Part shown: positions 9,490 to 17,051 of the stretch, piece after piece
How the letters are laid out: each line of letters starts with the position of its first letter
Numbering within the stretch: position 1 is the stretch's first letter
Assembly: GCF_009911795.1 (NCBI RefSeq)
Contig: NZ_CP047898.1
Location: forward strand, 1,426,001 to 1,490,000
Origin: Pseudarthrobacter psychrotolerans
GTDB lineage: Bacteria > Actinomycetota > Actinomycetes > Actinomycetales > Micrococcaceae
Direction: 5' to 3'
Length of the DNA: 64,000 bases
The notes under the pieces: generated by a model
Told to the model about the DNA's origin: nothing
Database searches by the model: none
Seen by the model: the letters and a program-made list of their open reading frames with translations, nothing else
Program-made: the position numbers and the translations under genes

Positions 9490-10598
9490 ATGCAGATCGG
9501 CGTATTCAGCGTCAGTGACATCACCACTGACCCCACCACCGGCCGGACGCCCACGGAGAACGAACGCATCAAGGCGTCCGTGGCCATCGCCAAAAAGGTC
9601 GAGGAAATCGGCATGGATGTCTACGCCATCGGCGAGCACCACAACCGCCCGTTCTTCTCCTCCTCGCCCACCACCACACTGGCGTACATCGCGGCGCAGA
9701 CCGAGCGGATCATCCTCTCGACCACGACCACGCTGATCACCACCAACGATCCGGTCAAGGTCGCCGAAGACTTCGCGATGCTGCAGCACCTCGCCGACGG
9801 ACGCGTGGACCTGGTCCTGGGCCGGGGCAACACCGCTCCGGTCTACCCGTGGTTCGGCAAGAACATTCAGGACGGCGTGGAACTGGCCATCGAGAACTAC
9901 AGCCTGCTGCGCAAGTTGTGGGACGAGGACACAGTGAACTGGTCCGGCAAGTTCCGCACCCCGCTGCAGAACTTCACCTCCACCCCGCGCCCGCTCGACG
10001 GCGTGGCCCCTTTGTGTGGCACGGCTCCATCCGCACGCCGCAGATCGCCGAAGTGGCCGCCTACTACGGCGACGGGTTCTTCGCGAACAACATCTTCTGG
10101 CCCAAGGAGCACTACCAGCAGCTGATCAGCCTCTACCGTGAGCGCTACGAGCACTACGGCCACGGCAAGGCGGACCAGGCCATCGTGGGCCTCGGCGGCC
10201 AGTTCTTCATGCGGAAGAACTCCCAGGACGCTGTGAAGGAATTCCGCCCCTACTTCGACAACGCGCCCGTCTACGGCCACGGCCCGTCGATGGAGGACTT
10301 CACCTCGCAGACACCGCTCACCGTGGGAAGCCCGCAGGAAGTCATCGAAAAAACCCTGGCGTTCCGTGAGTACTACGGCGACTACCAGCGCCAGCTGTTC
10401 CTGATCGATCACGCGGGTCTGCCCCTGAAGACGGTGCTGGAGCAGCTTGACCTGTTCGGCGAGGAAGTCCTCCCGGTCCTCCGCAAGGAATACGCGGCCC
10501 TCAAGCCCGCGCACGTCCCGGACCCGCCCACCCACGCCGGCCGCGTCGCCGCGCTGATGGCTGCGCAGGCGTCTGACACTGCCCCTTCGGAGGCGTGA
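9490..10598 (+). pseudogene. LLM-class flavin-dependent monooxygenase, one-base frameshift (probably sequence error)
   Basis: Bacterial-luciferase-like FMN-dependent oxidoreductase. The ATG follows GGAAGG. The N-terminal part carries family blocks 'GMDVYAIGEHHNRPFFSSSP' and 'GRVDLVLGRGNTAPVYPWFG'. After 'PRPLDGVAP' the frame is lost at the CCCC tract 10007-10010; the continuation 'FVWHGSIRTPQIAEVAAYYG' is in the next frame. One C added gives an intact protein of about 369 residues. The N-terminal wording resembles the CE1758-type family that is usually paired with an FMN reductase gene; no reductase is present here. The stop overlaps the start of a MarR gene (TGATG), so the two are co-transcribed. 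Substrate unknown. Confidence 0.87.
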
Positions 10599-11068
10599 TG
10601 GCTGCCGGCGGCAACGAATCACCCATCCGTCTGGCAGCGGAAACCTGGGAATCCCTGTTCCGGGCGCAGGTTGCCGTGATGCGCAGGCTGCAGGCCGGTC
10701 CCGCTTTCCGGAAAGTGGCACTGAACGAATACGACGTGCTGTTCACGCTCTCACGGTGTCCGTCCGGTTGGCTCCGGCTCAATGAACTCAATGACCATGT
10801 CCTGCTCAGCCAGTCGAGCCTCAGCAGGCTGGTTGAGAGGCTGGAGAAGCGCGGCCTCGTGGTCCGGATGGCGGCGCCCGACGACGGCCGCGGCGTGCTG
10901 CTGAAGCTCACCGAGGAGGGGTCTGCCCTCCAGAAGGAGATCGGCCGGGAGCATGTGCGCGACATCTCCAGCCTGGTGGGGCCTGCCCTGACGGCAGCCG
11001 AGCAGAAGGAACTTCAGCGGCTGACCGAGAAACTCCGGCATTCCGTGGGAGCGCGGCCGGCAAAGTAG
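10598..11068 (+). CDS. MarR family transcriptional regulator
   Basis: 156-residue winged-helix regulator. ATG at 10598 is chosen because GGAGG (10589-10593) lies four bases upstream; the GTG one codon earlier is too close. The DNA-binding part contains 'LRLNELNDHVLLSQSSLSRL' followed by the wing '..GLVVRMAAPDDGRGVLLKLTEEG', the standard MarR signature. It is translationally coupled to the flavin monooxygenase upstream, so the pair is probably an autoregulated unit induced by the monooxygenase's substrate. The palindrome at 9421-9434 is the best operator candidate. Confidence 0.92.
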   Translation: MAAGGNESPIRLAAETWESLFRAQVAVMRRLQAGPAFRKVALNEYDVLFTLSRCPSGWLRLNELNDHVLLSQSSLSRLVERLEKRGLVVRMAAPDDGRGVLLKLTEEGSALQKEIGREHVRDISSLVGPALTAAEQKELQRLTEKLRHSVGARPAK

Positions 11069-11075
11069 CTGCCGC

Positions 11076-11120
11076 GGAACTAACTGGCCGGGAACTAACC
11101 GGCCGGGAAGTAACTGGGCG
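11076..11120. repeat. three tandem 15-bp units in a convergent intergenic gap
   Basis: GGAACTAACTGGCCG, GGAACTAACCGGCCG and GGAAGTAACTGGGCG follow one another with exact 15-bp period just after the marR stop. A decayed fourth unit may follow. Every unit contains TAA. No coding role is seen. Confidence 0.8.
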
Positions 11121-11153
11121 GTAATAGCGTGCGGTGCCGGGCCTGCCGGGAAA

Positions 11154-11960
11154 CTAACCCAGCATGACCAGCTTGGCCGGATCTTCCGACGGCAACTGGC
11201 CGTTGACCACGGCGCTGACCCGCAGTTCGTTAAGCGTCAGGCGCCCGCCCACCGTGGACAGGAACGCGGTGTCGGACGAGTCGCGGCCGGCTGTGATCCG
11301 CAGCATCGATTCCCGCGGTGCCAGCCCCGTGGGGTCGATGACCTGCCAGGCGCCGTTGACATGCGCCTCGGCTACAGCGTGGAAATCCATGGGACTCAGC
11401 CCTGGCGCGTACACGGCGGCGAGCCGGGCCGGGACGTCCTTGGAACGCAGCAGGGCGATGGCCAGATGCGCGAAGTCCCTGCACACTCCCCTGCGGTGCA
11501 GGAGGGTTTCGACGGCGCCGTCAGTGCCCCTGGACGAACCGCTGATGTACCGCAATTCCCCGAAGACCCAGCTCCGCACGGCCTGGAGCAGTTCGGCACC
11601 CTGCAGGCCGCCAAATTCGGCGTAGGCCGTGGGCAGGAGCCGGTCCGACTCCGCGTAGCGGCTTGGCCGCACGTAGCGGATGAGCTCAGCCAGGGTGGCT
11701 TCTTCCGGGACTGCCTGCCCTGCCACCGTCGCCGAGTACTCAACGGTGACGTCGGTGGGTTCAACGAGTTCCATATAGTGCAGGCGGCCGCCGTGATGGT
11801 CCGCGAGTTCCTGCAGCGGAACCGTCTGCCCGTCGGCCGTGACCGTCAGGGATTCATCAAACGAGGTGTAGCCGGGATTCCTGGCCACAGCGATGGCCAG
11901 GGCTGCCTTCGTGTCGGCGATGGTCCTGAAAACCATACGTGCTGAAACGGTGCGTTCCAT
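11154..11960 (-). CDS. transglutaminase-like cysteine protease-fold protein
   Basis: 268 residues; ATG behind CCGGAGA. Residues 1-100 form a beta-rich N-terminal region as in bacterial transglutaminase-like proteins. The core holds the catalytic triad: Cys160 in 'RRGVCRDFAHLAIALLRS', His194 in 'MDFHAVAEAHVNG' and Asp209 in 'VIDPTG'. Members act as proteases or peptide ligases; the true substrate of this branch is not known. There is no signal peptide, so it is cytosolic. It is convergent with the marR gene and upstream of nothing on its own strand, so it stands alone. Confidence 0.9.
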   Translation of the reverse strand: MERTVSARMVFRTIADTKAALAIAVARNPGYTSFDESLTVTADGQTVPLQELADHHGGRLHYMELVEPTDVTVEYSATVAGQAVPEEATLAELIRYVRPSRYAESDRLLPTAYAEFGGLQGAELLQAVRSWVFGELRYISGSSRGTDGAVETLLHRRGVCRDFAHLAIALLRSKDVPARLAAVYAPGLSPMDFHAVAEAHVNGAWQVIDPTGLAPRESMLRITAGRDSSDTAFLSTVGGRLTLNELRVSAVVNGQLPSEDPAKLVMLG

Positions 11961-12031
11961 GTATCTCCGGGGTGTGAGGTAGTGGCAGAACTTCCCGCCC
12001 TGGCCCGGGGATGAGGAGGCCGGGGGCGGGA

Positions 12032-12847
12032 CTAGTTTTTGATCTCCAGAGACATTAGCATCCGCTGGACGTTCGCGAATTCCGGGCTCTCGTCCACGTA
12101 CTTTTCGGCCTGGCCCAGGGTGTCAAACGCCTTGGCCGGGGCCACCTTCTCATCCGGGGCAAAGGCCTTCAGGACGCCGAGGTCGCCGAAGGAGTAGTCC
12201 CCTTTGCCGGCCGGGCCACGGACCACATTCCGCAGTTCGCAGGCTTGGCCGTCTGCCCCGCCCACAATGTTGGTGATGCCGTAGGAGCCGAAGTAGCGGT
12301 AGCCCTGGATGACGCGGAACACGGCGTGCGGCGCGATGGTGCCTTCCGCCGTCAGGCCGGGAACGTGCAGCGGCACGCTGCTGATCACCACGTAGGGTTT
12401 CCGGGCACTCTCTGGGCACTCGGACGACGACGGCGGCAGTCCTGTCCGCAGGGCAGCCACAACCGTGCCGTCCTGCTTTTTCACCTCAATCTTCAGCGCA
12501 CCCGGCAGCGTCCCTTCCTCGGGAGTGACGGATTGGGCGATCCATTCCTCCGGCAGGTCGAAGCTGACGGTCTTCGCCGGGTCGGTAAAGGTCTTCCAGG
12601 CAGCAGCTGTAGCGGCCGGGCCGGGTGATGCGGACGTCGAGGCGCCCGCTGTGGCAGAAGGATCCGACGACGGGGACCCCGAAGCGCCGGCGGTTGAACT
12701 CGTGCTGGCGCCAGGGCTGGCCGATGTGTCCGGCTGCGCCGTCCACGCTGAATCGCTGTTACCAGGCGCGCTGCAGCCGACTGCCAGCGTCCCTGCCATG
12801 AGCAGCCCGGCCGTCCGCACTCCCCACATTGCCGCCTTGTGTGTCAT
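12032..12847 (-). CDS. secreted lipoprotein of unknown function
   Basis: 271 residues with a signal peptide ending in lipobox 'LAVGC' (Cys25). A low-complexity Ser/Ala/Thr/Pro/Gly spacer of about 55 residues follows, then a globular part beginning 'TFTDPAKTVSFDLPEEW'. Two cysteines in the globular part (in 'SSSECPESARKP' and 'DGQACELRNVV') could form a disulfide. The ATG at 12847 sits six bases after TAGGCT, a leaderless start. I do not recognise the domain. The product should be tethered to the outer face of the membrane. It is divergent from the DUF1684 gene, 94 bases away. Confidence 0.8.
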   Translation of the reverse strand: MTHKAAMWGVRTAGLLMAGTLAVGCSAPGNSDSAWTAQPDTSASPGASTSSTAGASGSPSSDPSATAGASTSASPGPAATAAAWKTFTDPAKTVSFDLPEEWIAQSVTPEEGTLPGALKIEVKKQDGTVVAALRTGLPPSSSECPESARKPYVVISSVPLHVPGLTAEGTIAPHAVFRVIQGYRYFGSYGITNIVGGADGQACELRNVVRGPAGKGDYSFGDLGVLKAFAPDEKVAPAKAFDTLGQAEKYVDESPEFANVQRMLMSLEIKN

Positions 12848-12941
12848 GGAGCCAGCCTAGCGGCGGACGACTGCGGCCAGTAGCCGGAGCCTCGTGTCGC
12901 CGTCGGACATTCCCCGTACGCAAGGGACTAGGCTGGTGCCT

Positions 12942-13604
12942 ATGGCGGATGAGCAGTATGGCGCGGACCTTGAGAGCCTGGCGGACATCTCTGCCATCGA
13001 CATTGCGGACTGGCGGCTGCGGACTTTTGCCCTGTACGACACGGTGCGGAAGGTTGCCGCTGAAGATCCGGCGGAGGCCCATTCCCTCTGGCGGCATGAA
13101 CGCGACCGTATGTTCGCAACGCATCCGGCCTCAGCCCTCAGCGCGAAAGACAAGTCGCAGTTCTCCGGCCTGAAGACGGCCGATTACGATCCCATCTACC
13201 GGTTTTATGTGCCGCTGACCCTTGAGGGGGCCGGCCGGGAAATGACCGTGGAAACCGCCACTGACGGTGTGGTCCGTTTTGTCCGGCTGGGCACGTTTGA
13301 CCTACCCGAACTTGGCCAGCTGGGCGTGTGGAAGCTGCACGGATACGGCGGCGGGATTTTCGTGCCGTTCCGGGACGCCACGGCCGGCCAGCCCGGCGGA
13401 ACGTACGGCGCCGGCCGGTACCTCCTGGACACCATCAAGGGCGCATTCCACGGGGTCCACGGTTCCGGGGCAGGCGCCGAGTTTGTCTTGGATTTCAACT
13501 TCGCCTACAACCCGTCCTGCGCCTACAACGAGGCCTGGGCCTGCCCGCTGCCCGGCCCCTCCAACCGCCTGGCAGTGGAGATCCCGGTGGGCGAGCTGTA
13601 CTGA
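12942..13604 (+). CDS. DUF1684 domain protein
   Basis: 220 residues. The ATG at 12942 is seven bases after TAGGCT (12929-12934), a leaderless start. The family signature is clear: an N-terminal 'HSLWRHERDRMFATHPASAL', a central beta region, 'GGTYGAGRYLLDT', and near the C-terminus 'FNFAYNPSCAYNEAWACPLP'. The conserved Asn, Cys and Tyr residues of that last block suggest a binding or catalytic pocket, but no activity is established for the family as far as I know. No signal peptide, so it is probably cytosolic. Confidence 0.88.
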   Translation: MADEQYGADLESLADISAIDIADWRLRTFALYDTVRKVAAEDPAEAHSLWRHERDRMFATHPASALSAKDKSQFSGLKTADYDPIYRFYVPLTLEGAGREMTVETATDGVVRFVRLGTFDLPELGQLGVWKLHGYGGGIFVPFRDATAGQPGGTYGAGRYLLDTIKGAFHGVHGSGAGAEFVLDFNFAYNPSCAYNEAWACPLPGPSNRLAVEIPVGELY

Positions 13605-13661
13605 GCGGTCAACGGCGGTAACCACTGCGGGGAGTCGACCGGAGGACATAGGATGTCATCC

Positions 13662-14509
13662 ATGACTGCCAGCGCTCCCCGCCGCCTTGCCCGTGTCCGC
13701 CCCTGTCCCCGGCTGTTGCCGACGAGCATTTCTTCGTGGCCAACGACGCCCCGGATTTCGGCTCCGACGCCGGCCGGTCCTGGACAGTCGTTGATTCCCC
13801 CTTCGAGGCGTCCCGCGCAAACGCCAACCACCCCGCCCAGCCCGGGTGGGAGAACGGCACCGTAGTGGACCAGGAGTCCTTCACTTTCCTGGCGCCGTCC
13901 GTCCCCACCAACGTCTTCGGGATGGCGCACAACACCGGGCAGGCCGGCCGCGACCTCCCGCCGCAGGCCTTCCACAAGGCTGCATCCAGCGTGATCGGTC
14001 CCGGCGACGCCATTGAACTGAGTTCCACGGTGGGCTACGTGGACCCGGAAGCGGAACTGACCGTCGTCGTCGGGCGCACCGCCCGCGGCCTGACCCTGGC
14101 GACTGCCCGGAGCGCCATCCTTGGATTCACCATCGGCAACGATGTCTCGGCGCGCGATCTGCAGAAGTCGGACGAGCTGTGGGTCAGCGCCAAGAGCCAG
14201 GACACCTTCACTCCCGTAGGCCCATGGATCGTCACCGACCTCGACGACTCGGACCTGTCCATCAGCATCGTCCACAACGGCACCGAACTGAAGGCCGCCA
14301 GCAGCGCCGACCTCGGCTGGAAGGTGGACGAAATCCTCGTGTACCTCAGCTCCTTTATGACCCTGCACGCCGGCGATCTGGTCCTCACCGGCTTTCCGGC
14401 AGAGTGTGCCCGCATCCAGCCCGGAGACACGGTTGCGTGCCGCGTGGAGGGCATTGGCGAGCTCAGCAACCCGGTCAAGGCTGCGTCCTGGGAGGAAACC
14501 CCCGCCTGA
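13662..14509 (+). CDS. fumarylacetoacetate hydrolase (FAH) family protein, frame break near the N-terminus
   Basis: Metal-dependent enzyme of the FAH fold, acting on acylpyruvates or ring-cleavage products of aromatic catabolism; the exact substrate cannot be read from sequence. The core shows 'EAELTVVVGRTARGL', 'GFTIGNDVSARDLQKSDELW' and 'GDLVLTGFPAECARI'. The ATG at 13662 is seven bases after TAGGAT (13649-13654), a leaderless start, but its frame does not join the core. One base added in CCCCGG (13707-13712) links it to 'AVADEHFFVANDAPDFGSD'. Without the correction the earliest usable start is the GTG at 13736, which has no ribosome-binding site. Corrected length is about 282 residues. Confidence 0.85.
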
Positions 14510-14520
14510 CATGTGTCAGG
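14505..14520. other. inverted repeat CCTGACA-TG-TGTCAGG before the GtrA gene
   Basis: Perfect 7-bp arms, spanning the stop codon of the FAH gene and ending eight bases before the next ATG. It could be an operator or a small hairpin that limits read-through. No T tract. Confidence 0.35.
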
Positions 14521-14528
14521 CTTGACCC

Positions 14529-15020
14529 ATGGAAACCCCTGCTGCGCCCGCCGCCCAGCTGACGCAGCAGCCCACCCGCAGTGCGCCGGCCACCAGGCAC
14601 TACCGCGGAATCTTCAGGTTTCCACTGGTGCGGCAGCTCCTCCGCTTCACCGGCGTCGGCATTATCTGCACCGCCACGTCACTGGCACTGTACGCGTTGC
14701 TGCGCCCCTGGCTGGGACCGCAACTGGCCAACGCGGCCGCCCTGGTGCTGACGTCCTTGATGAACACGGCGCTGAACCGCAGGCTGACGTTCAAGATCTC
14801 CGGGCAACGCCGGATGGCCCGCGACCACCTCAACGGCATGATCGTCATCGCCGTGGCGCTGGTCATTACCGGCGGCGGCCTGGGCGTGCTGCATTGGCTG
14901 CACCCGGACGCCACCGTGTCCGATGAGCTGTGGACCACCACGCTGTCAGGCTTCGTGGCCACCGCCGTGCGGTTCACGATGCTGCGGCACTGGATCTTCC
15001 GCCGCGCCCGCCACATCTAG
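14529..15020 (+). CDS. GtrA family membrane protein
   Basis: 163 residues with four predicted membrane helices after a hydrophilic N-terminus of about 35 residues. GtrA signatures are visible: 'QLLRFTGVGIICTATSLALY' and 'NAAALVLTSLMNTALNRRLT' with the conserved Asn-Arg-Arg turn. GtrA proteins are thought to help move lipid-linked sugars across the membrane for cell-envelope glycosylation. No glycosyltransferase is adjacent. The start follows the FAH stop by 19 bases; I see no clear ribosome-binding site. The stop overlaps the convergent cysteine desulfurase stop by four bases. Confidence 0.85.
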   Translation: METPAAPAAQLTQQPTRSAPATRHYRGIFRFPLVRQLLRFTGVGIICTATSLALYALLRPWLGPQLANAAALVLTSLMNTALNRRLTFKISGQRRMARDHLNGMIVIAVALVITGGGLGVLHWLHPDATVSDELWTTTLSGFVATAVRFTMLRHWIFRRARHI

Positions 15021-16171
15021 CGGCCGAGGGTCCTGACGCTCCCGACGGCGGTGCCCACGGCTGCCGCCGCCTGCTCCAGTTCGTCCGCGGTCACGGCTGA
15101 GGTGAAGCTGAACCGCACAGCTGTCTGCGCCACTTCGGCGTCGTAGCCCAGCGCGGTCAGCACCGGCGACGGCGCATCCGAGCCGGCGGCACAGGCCGAA
15201 CCGCTCGAGCACACCACACCCTGCCGCTCCAGCTCCAACAGCACGGATTCGCCGCTGGTGCCGGGGAAACAGAATGACGCCACGGACGGCAGCCGTTCCG
15301 TCCGGTGCCCGGTGAGCAGGGCGCCGGGAACGGTGTCCAGGATGGTGGCGATGAAGCGTTCGCGGAGCCCTGCCACGCGGGCGGCAAACTCCGGCCGTTC
15401 GGCGTGGGCGAGCGTCAGGGCCGTGGCCAGCGCCACGGCACCGGCAACGTTTTCGGTCCCGGACCGGCGGCCGCGTTCCTGGCCGCCGCCATGCACCAGG
15501 GGCTCCACGCGGGTCCGGCCGCGGACGTACAGCACACCGCACCCCTTGGGCGCGCCGAGCTTGTGGCCGGAAATGCTCAGGGCGTCCACGCCCAGCGCTT
15601 TAGCGTCCAGGGGCAGCCAGCCGGCGGCCTGGACGGCGTCGGTGTGGAACGGGATGCCCCGCCCGGTGGCGACGGCGGCGAGTTCGGCGACCGGCTGAAT
15701 AGTGCCCACTTCATTGTTCGCGTACATCACGCTGACCAGGGCGGTTTCCGGCCGGAGCACGGCGGCGAGCGCCTCCGGCGTCACCCGGCCTGTTCCGTCC
15801 ACCGGAACCACATCGACGGCGAACCCGTGGAACCGCTCCAGGTACCGCGCGGACTCCTCCACGGCGGGGTGCTCGACGGCGCTGATCACCACGCGGTTGA
15901 GGGCCGGGTCCGCTGCCTGCCGGGCCAGGGCAATGCCCTTGACCGCAAGATTGTCCGCCTCGGTGCCTCCCGAGGTGAAGGTGACCTCGCCCGGACGGCA
16001 ACCAAGCACCTTGGCCACGGCCGCGCGGGCGCCTGCGAGCGCGGACGCCGCGGCCTCGCCCAGGGTGTGGTGGCTGGAGGGGTTGCCGAACTCGCCGCTC
16101 AGGTAGGGCCACATGGCCTCGAGGACCTCGCGGCGGACGGGTGTGGTGGCGGCGGCATCGAGGAAGATCAT
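15017..16171 (-). CDS. cysteine desulfurase (NifS/IscS class V aminotransferase family), last gene of the NAD operon
   Basis: PLP enzyme that takes sulfur from cysteine and forms an enzyme persulfide, 384 residues. The PLP lysine is Lys204 in 'SISGHKLGAPKG'; the sulfur-accepting cysteine is Cys327 in 'CSSGSACAAGSDAPS'. It starts seven bases after nadC and is the last of five co-oriented genes. A desulfurase beside nadA is a known arrangement (often called NadS) and most simply supplies sulfur for the NadA [4Fe-4S] cluster. It could also serve tRNA thiolation, so the assignment to NAD synthesis rests on position. Confidence 0.93.
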   Translation of the reverse strand: MIFLDAAATTPVRREVLEAMWPYLSGEFGNPSSHHTLGEAAASALAGARAAVAKVLGCRPGEVTFTSGGTEADNLAVKGIALARQAADPALNRVVISAVEHPAVEESARYLERFHGFAVDVVPVDGTGRVTPEALAAVLRPETALVSVMYANNEVGTIQPVAELAAVATGRGIPFHTDAVQAAGWLPLDAKALGVDALSISGHKLGAPKGCGVLYVRGRTRVEPLVHGGGQERGRRSGTENVAGAVALATALTLAHAERPEFAARVAGLRERFIATILDTVPGALLTGHRTERLPSVASFCFPGTSGESVLLELERQGVVCSSGSACAAGSDAPSPVLTALGYDAEVAQTAVRFSFTSAVTADELEQAAAAVGTAVGSVRTLGR

Positions 16172-16178
16172 GGGCGTT

Positions 16179-17051
16179 TCAGCCGACGCTCAGTTCGACG
16201 TCCAGGCCCAGGTCCAGGGCAGCCACGCTGTGGGTGAGACCACCGATGGAGATGACGTCCACGCCGGCCGCGGCGATGTCCGCGACGGTGTCCAGGTTGA
16301 CGTTGCCGCTGGCTTCCACCACAGCGCGCCCGTCCACCTGCTTGACGCCGGAGCGGAGCTCATCGAGGGTGAAGTTGTCCAGCATGATGGTGTCCACACC
16401 GGCGGCCAGGACAGGTTCGATCTGCTCGGCGCTGTCCACCTCCACTTCGAAGTGCGTGGTGTGCCCCAGCTGGGCCTTTGCCGCCGCGAGCAGGGCGGTG
16501 AGTTTGGCGGGGTCTCCCCCGGTCATCACGGCCAGGTGGTTGTCCTTGGCCAGCACGGCGTCGGACAGGCTGTAGCGGTGGTTGGCTCCCCCGCCGCAGC
16601 GGACGGCGTAGCGCTCCAGCACGCGCAGGCCGGGCGTGGTCTTGCGGGTGTCCGTGATGCGTGCTTGAGTGCCTTCAACGAGCCGGACGAATTCCGCGGT
16701 CTTGGTCGCGATGGCACTCATCCGCTGCACAAGGTTCAGCCCGACCCGTTCGGCGAGCAGCACCGAGCGCGCGTTGCCGGTGACGCGGGCGAGGTGCGTG
16801 CCGGCGTCGAACGCTGCCCCTTCGGCGAGCAGCAGCTCCACGTCGGTGTCCGGGTCCACGAGCTTCATGGCGTCGCGGAACACCGTTCCACCGCTGAAGA
16901 CGCCGGGCACGCGCGCGTTCAGCACCGCGGTGGCGCGGGCGTCGGCCGGGATCAGCAGCTGCGAGGTGATGTCACCGTTGGGCGCGTCCTCGGCAAAAGC
17001 CCGCTCCAGGATGTCCCGGACGGGTGCTGCGGGGAGGGTCAGGCTAGTCAT
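16179..17051 (-). CDS. nadC: nicotinate-nucleotide diphosphorylase (carboxylating), quinolinate phosphoribosyltransferase
   Basis: Converts quinolinate and PRPP to nicotinate mononucleotide, the last step specific to de novo NAD synthesis. 290 residues, the normal length. Family blocks seen: 'EDAPNGDITSQLL', 'LNLVQRMSAIATKTAEFV', 'ARITDTRKTTPGLRVLERYA' and 'RCGGGANHRYSLSDAVLAKD', with the Arg/His/Lys pocket for quinolinate. Its start overlaps the end of nadB by eight bases, so the two are translationally coupled. Confidence 0.97.
   Translation of the reverse strand: MTSLTLPAAPVRDILERAFAEDAPNGDITSQLLIPADARATAVLNARVPGVFSGGTVFRDAMKLVDPDTDVELLLAEGAAFDAGTHLARVTGNARSVLLAERVGLNLVQRMSAIATKTAEFVRLVEGTQARITDTRKTTPGLRVLERYAVRCGGGANHRYSLSDAVLAKDNHLAVMTGGDPAKLTALLAAAKAQLGHTTHFEVEVDSAEQIEPVLAAGVDTIMLDNFTLDELRSGVKQVDGRAVVEASGNVNLDTVADIAAAGVDVISIGGLTHSVAALDLGLDVELSVG

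Noticed and set aside
9849..10598. Separate 249-codon gene after the luciferase-like ORF
   Set aside because: Its C-terminal 190 residues continue the same family protein; its N-terminal part is out of frame.
16190..17051. nadC and nadB as a fused gene
   Set aside because: They overlap by eight bases in different frames, which is ordinary coupling.
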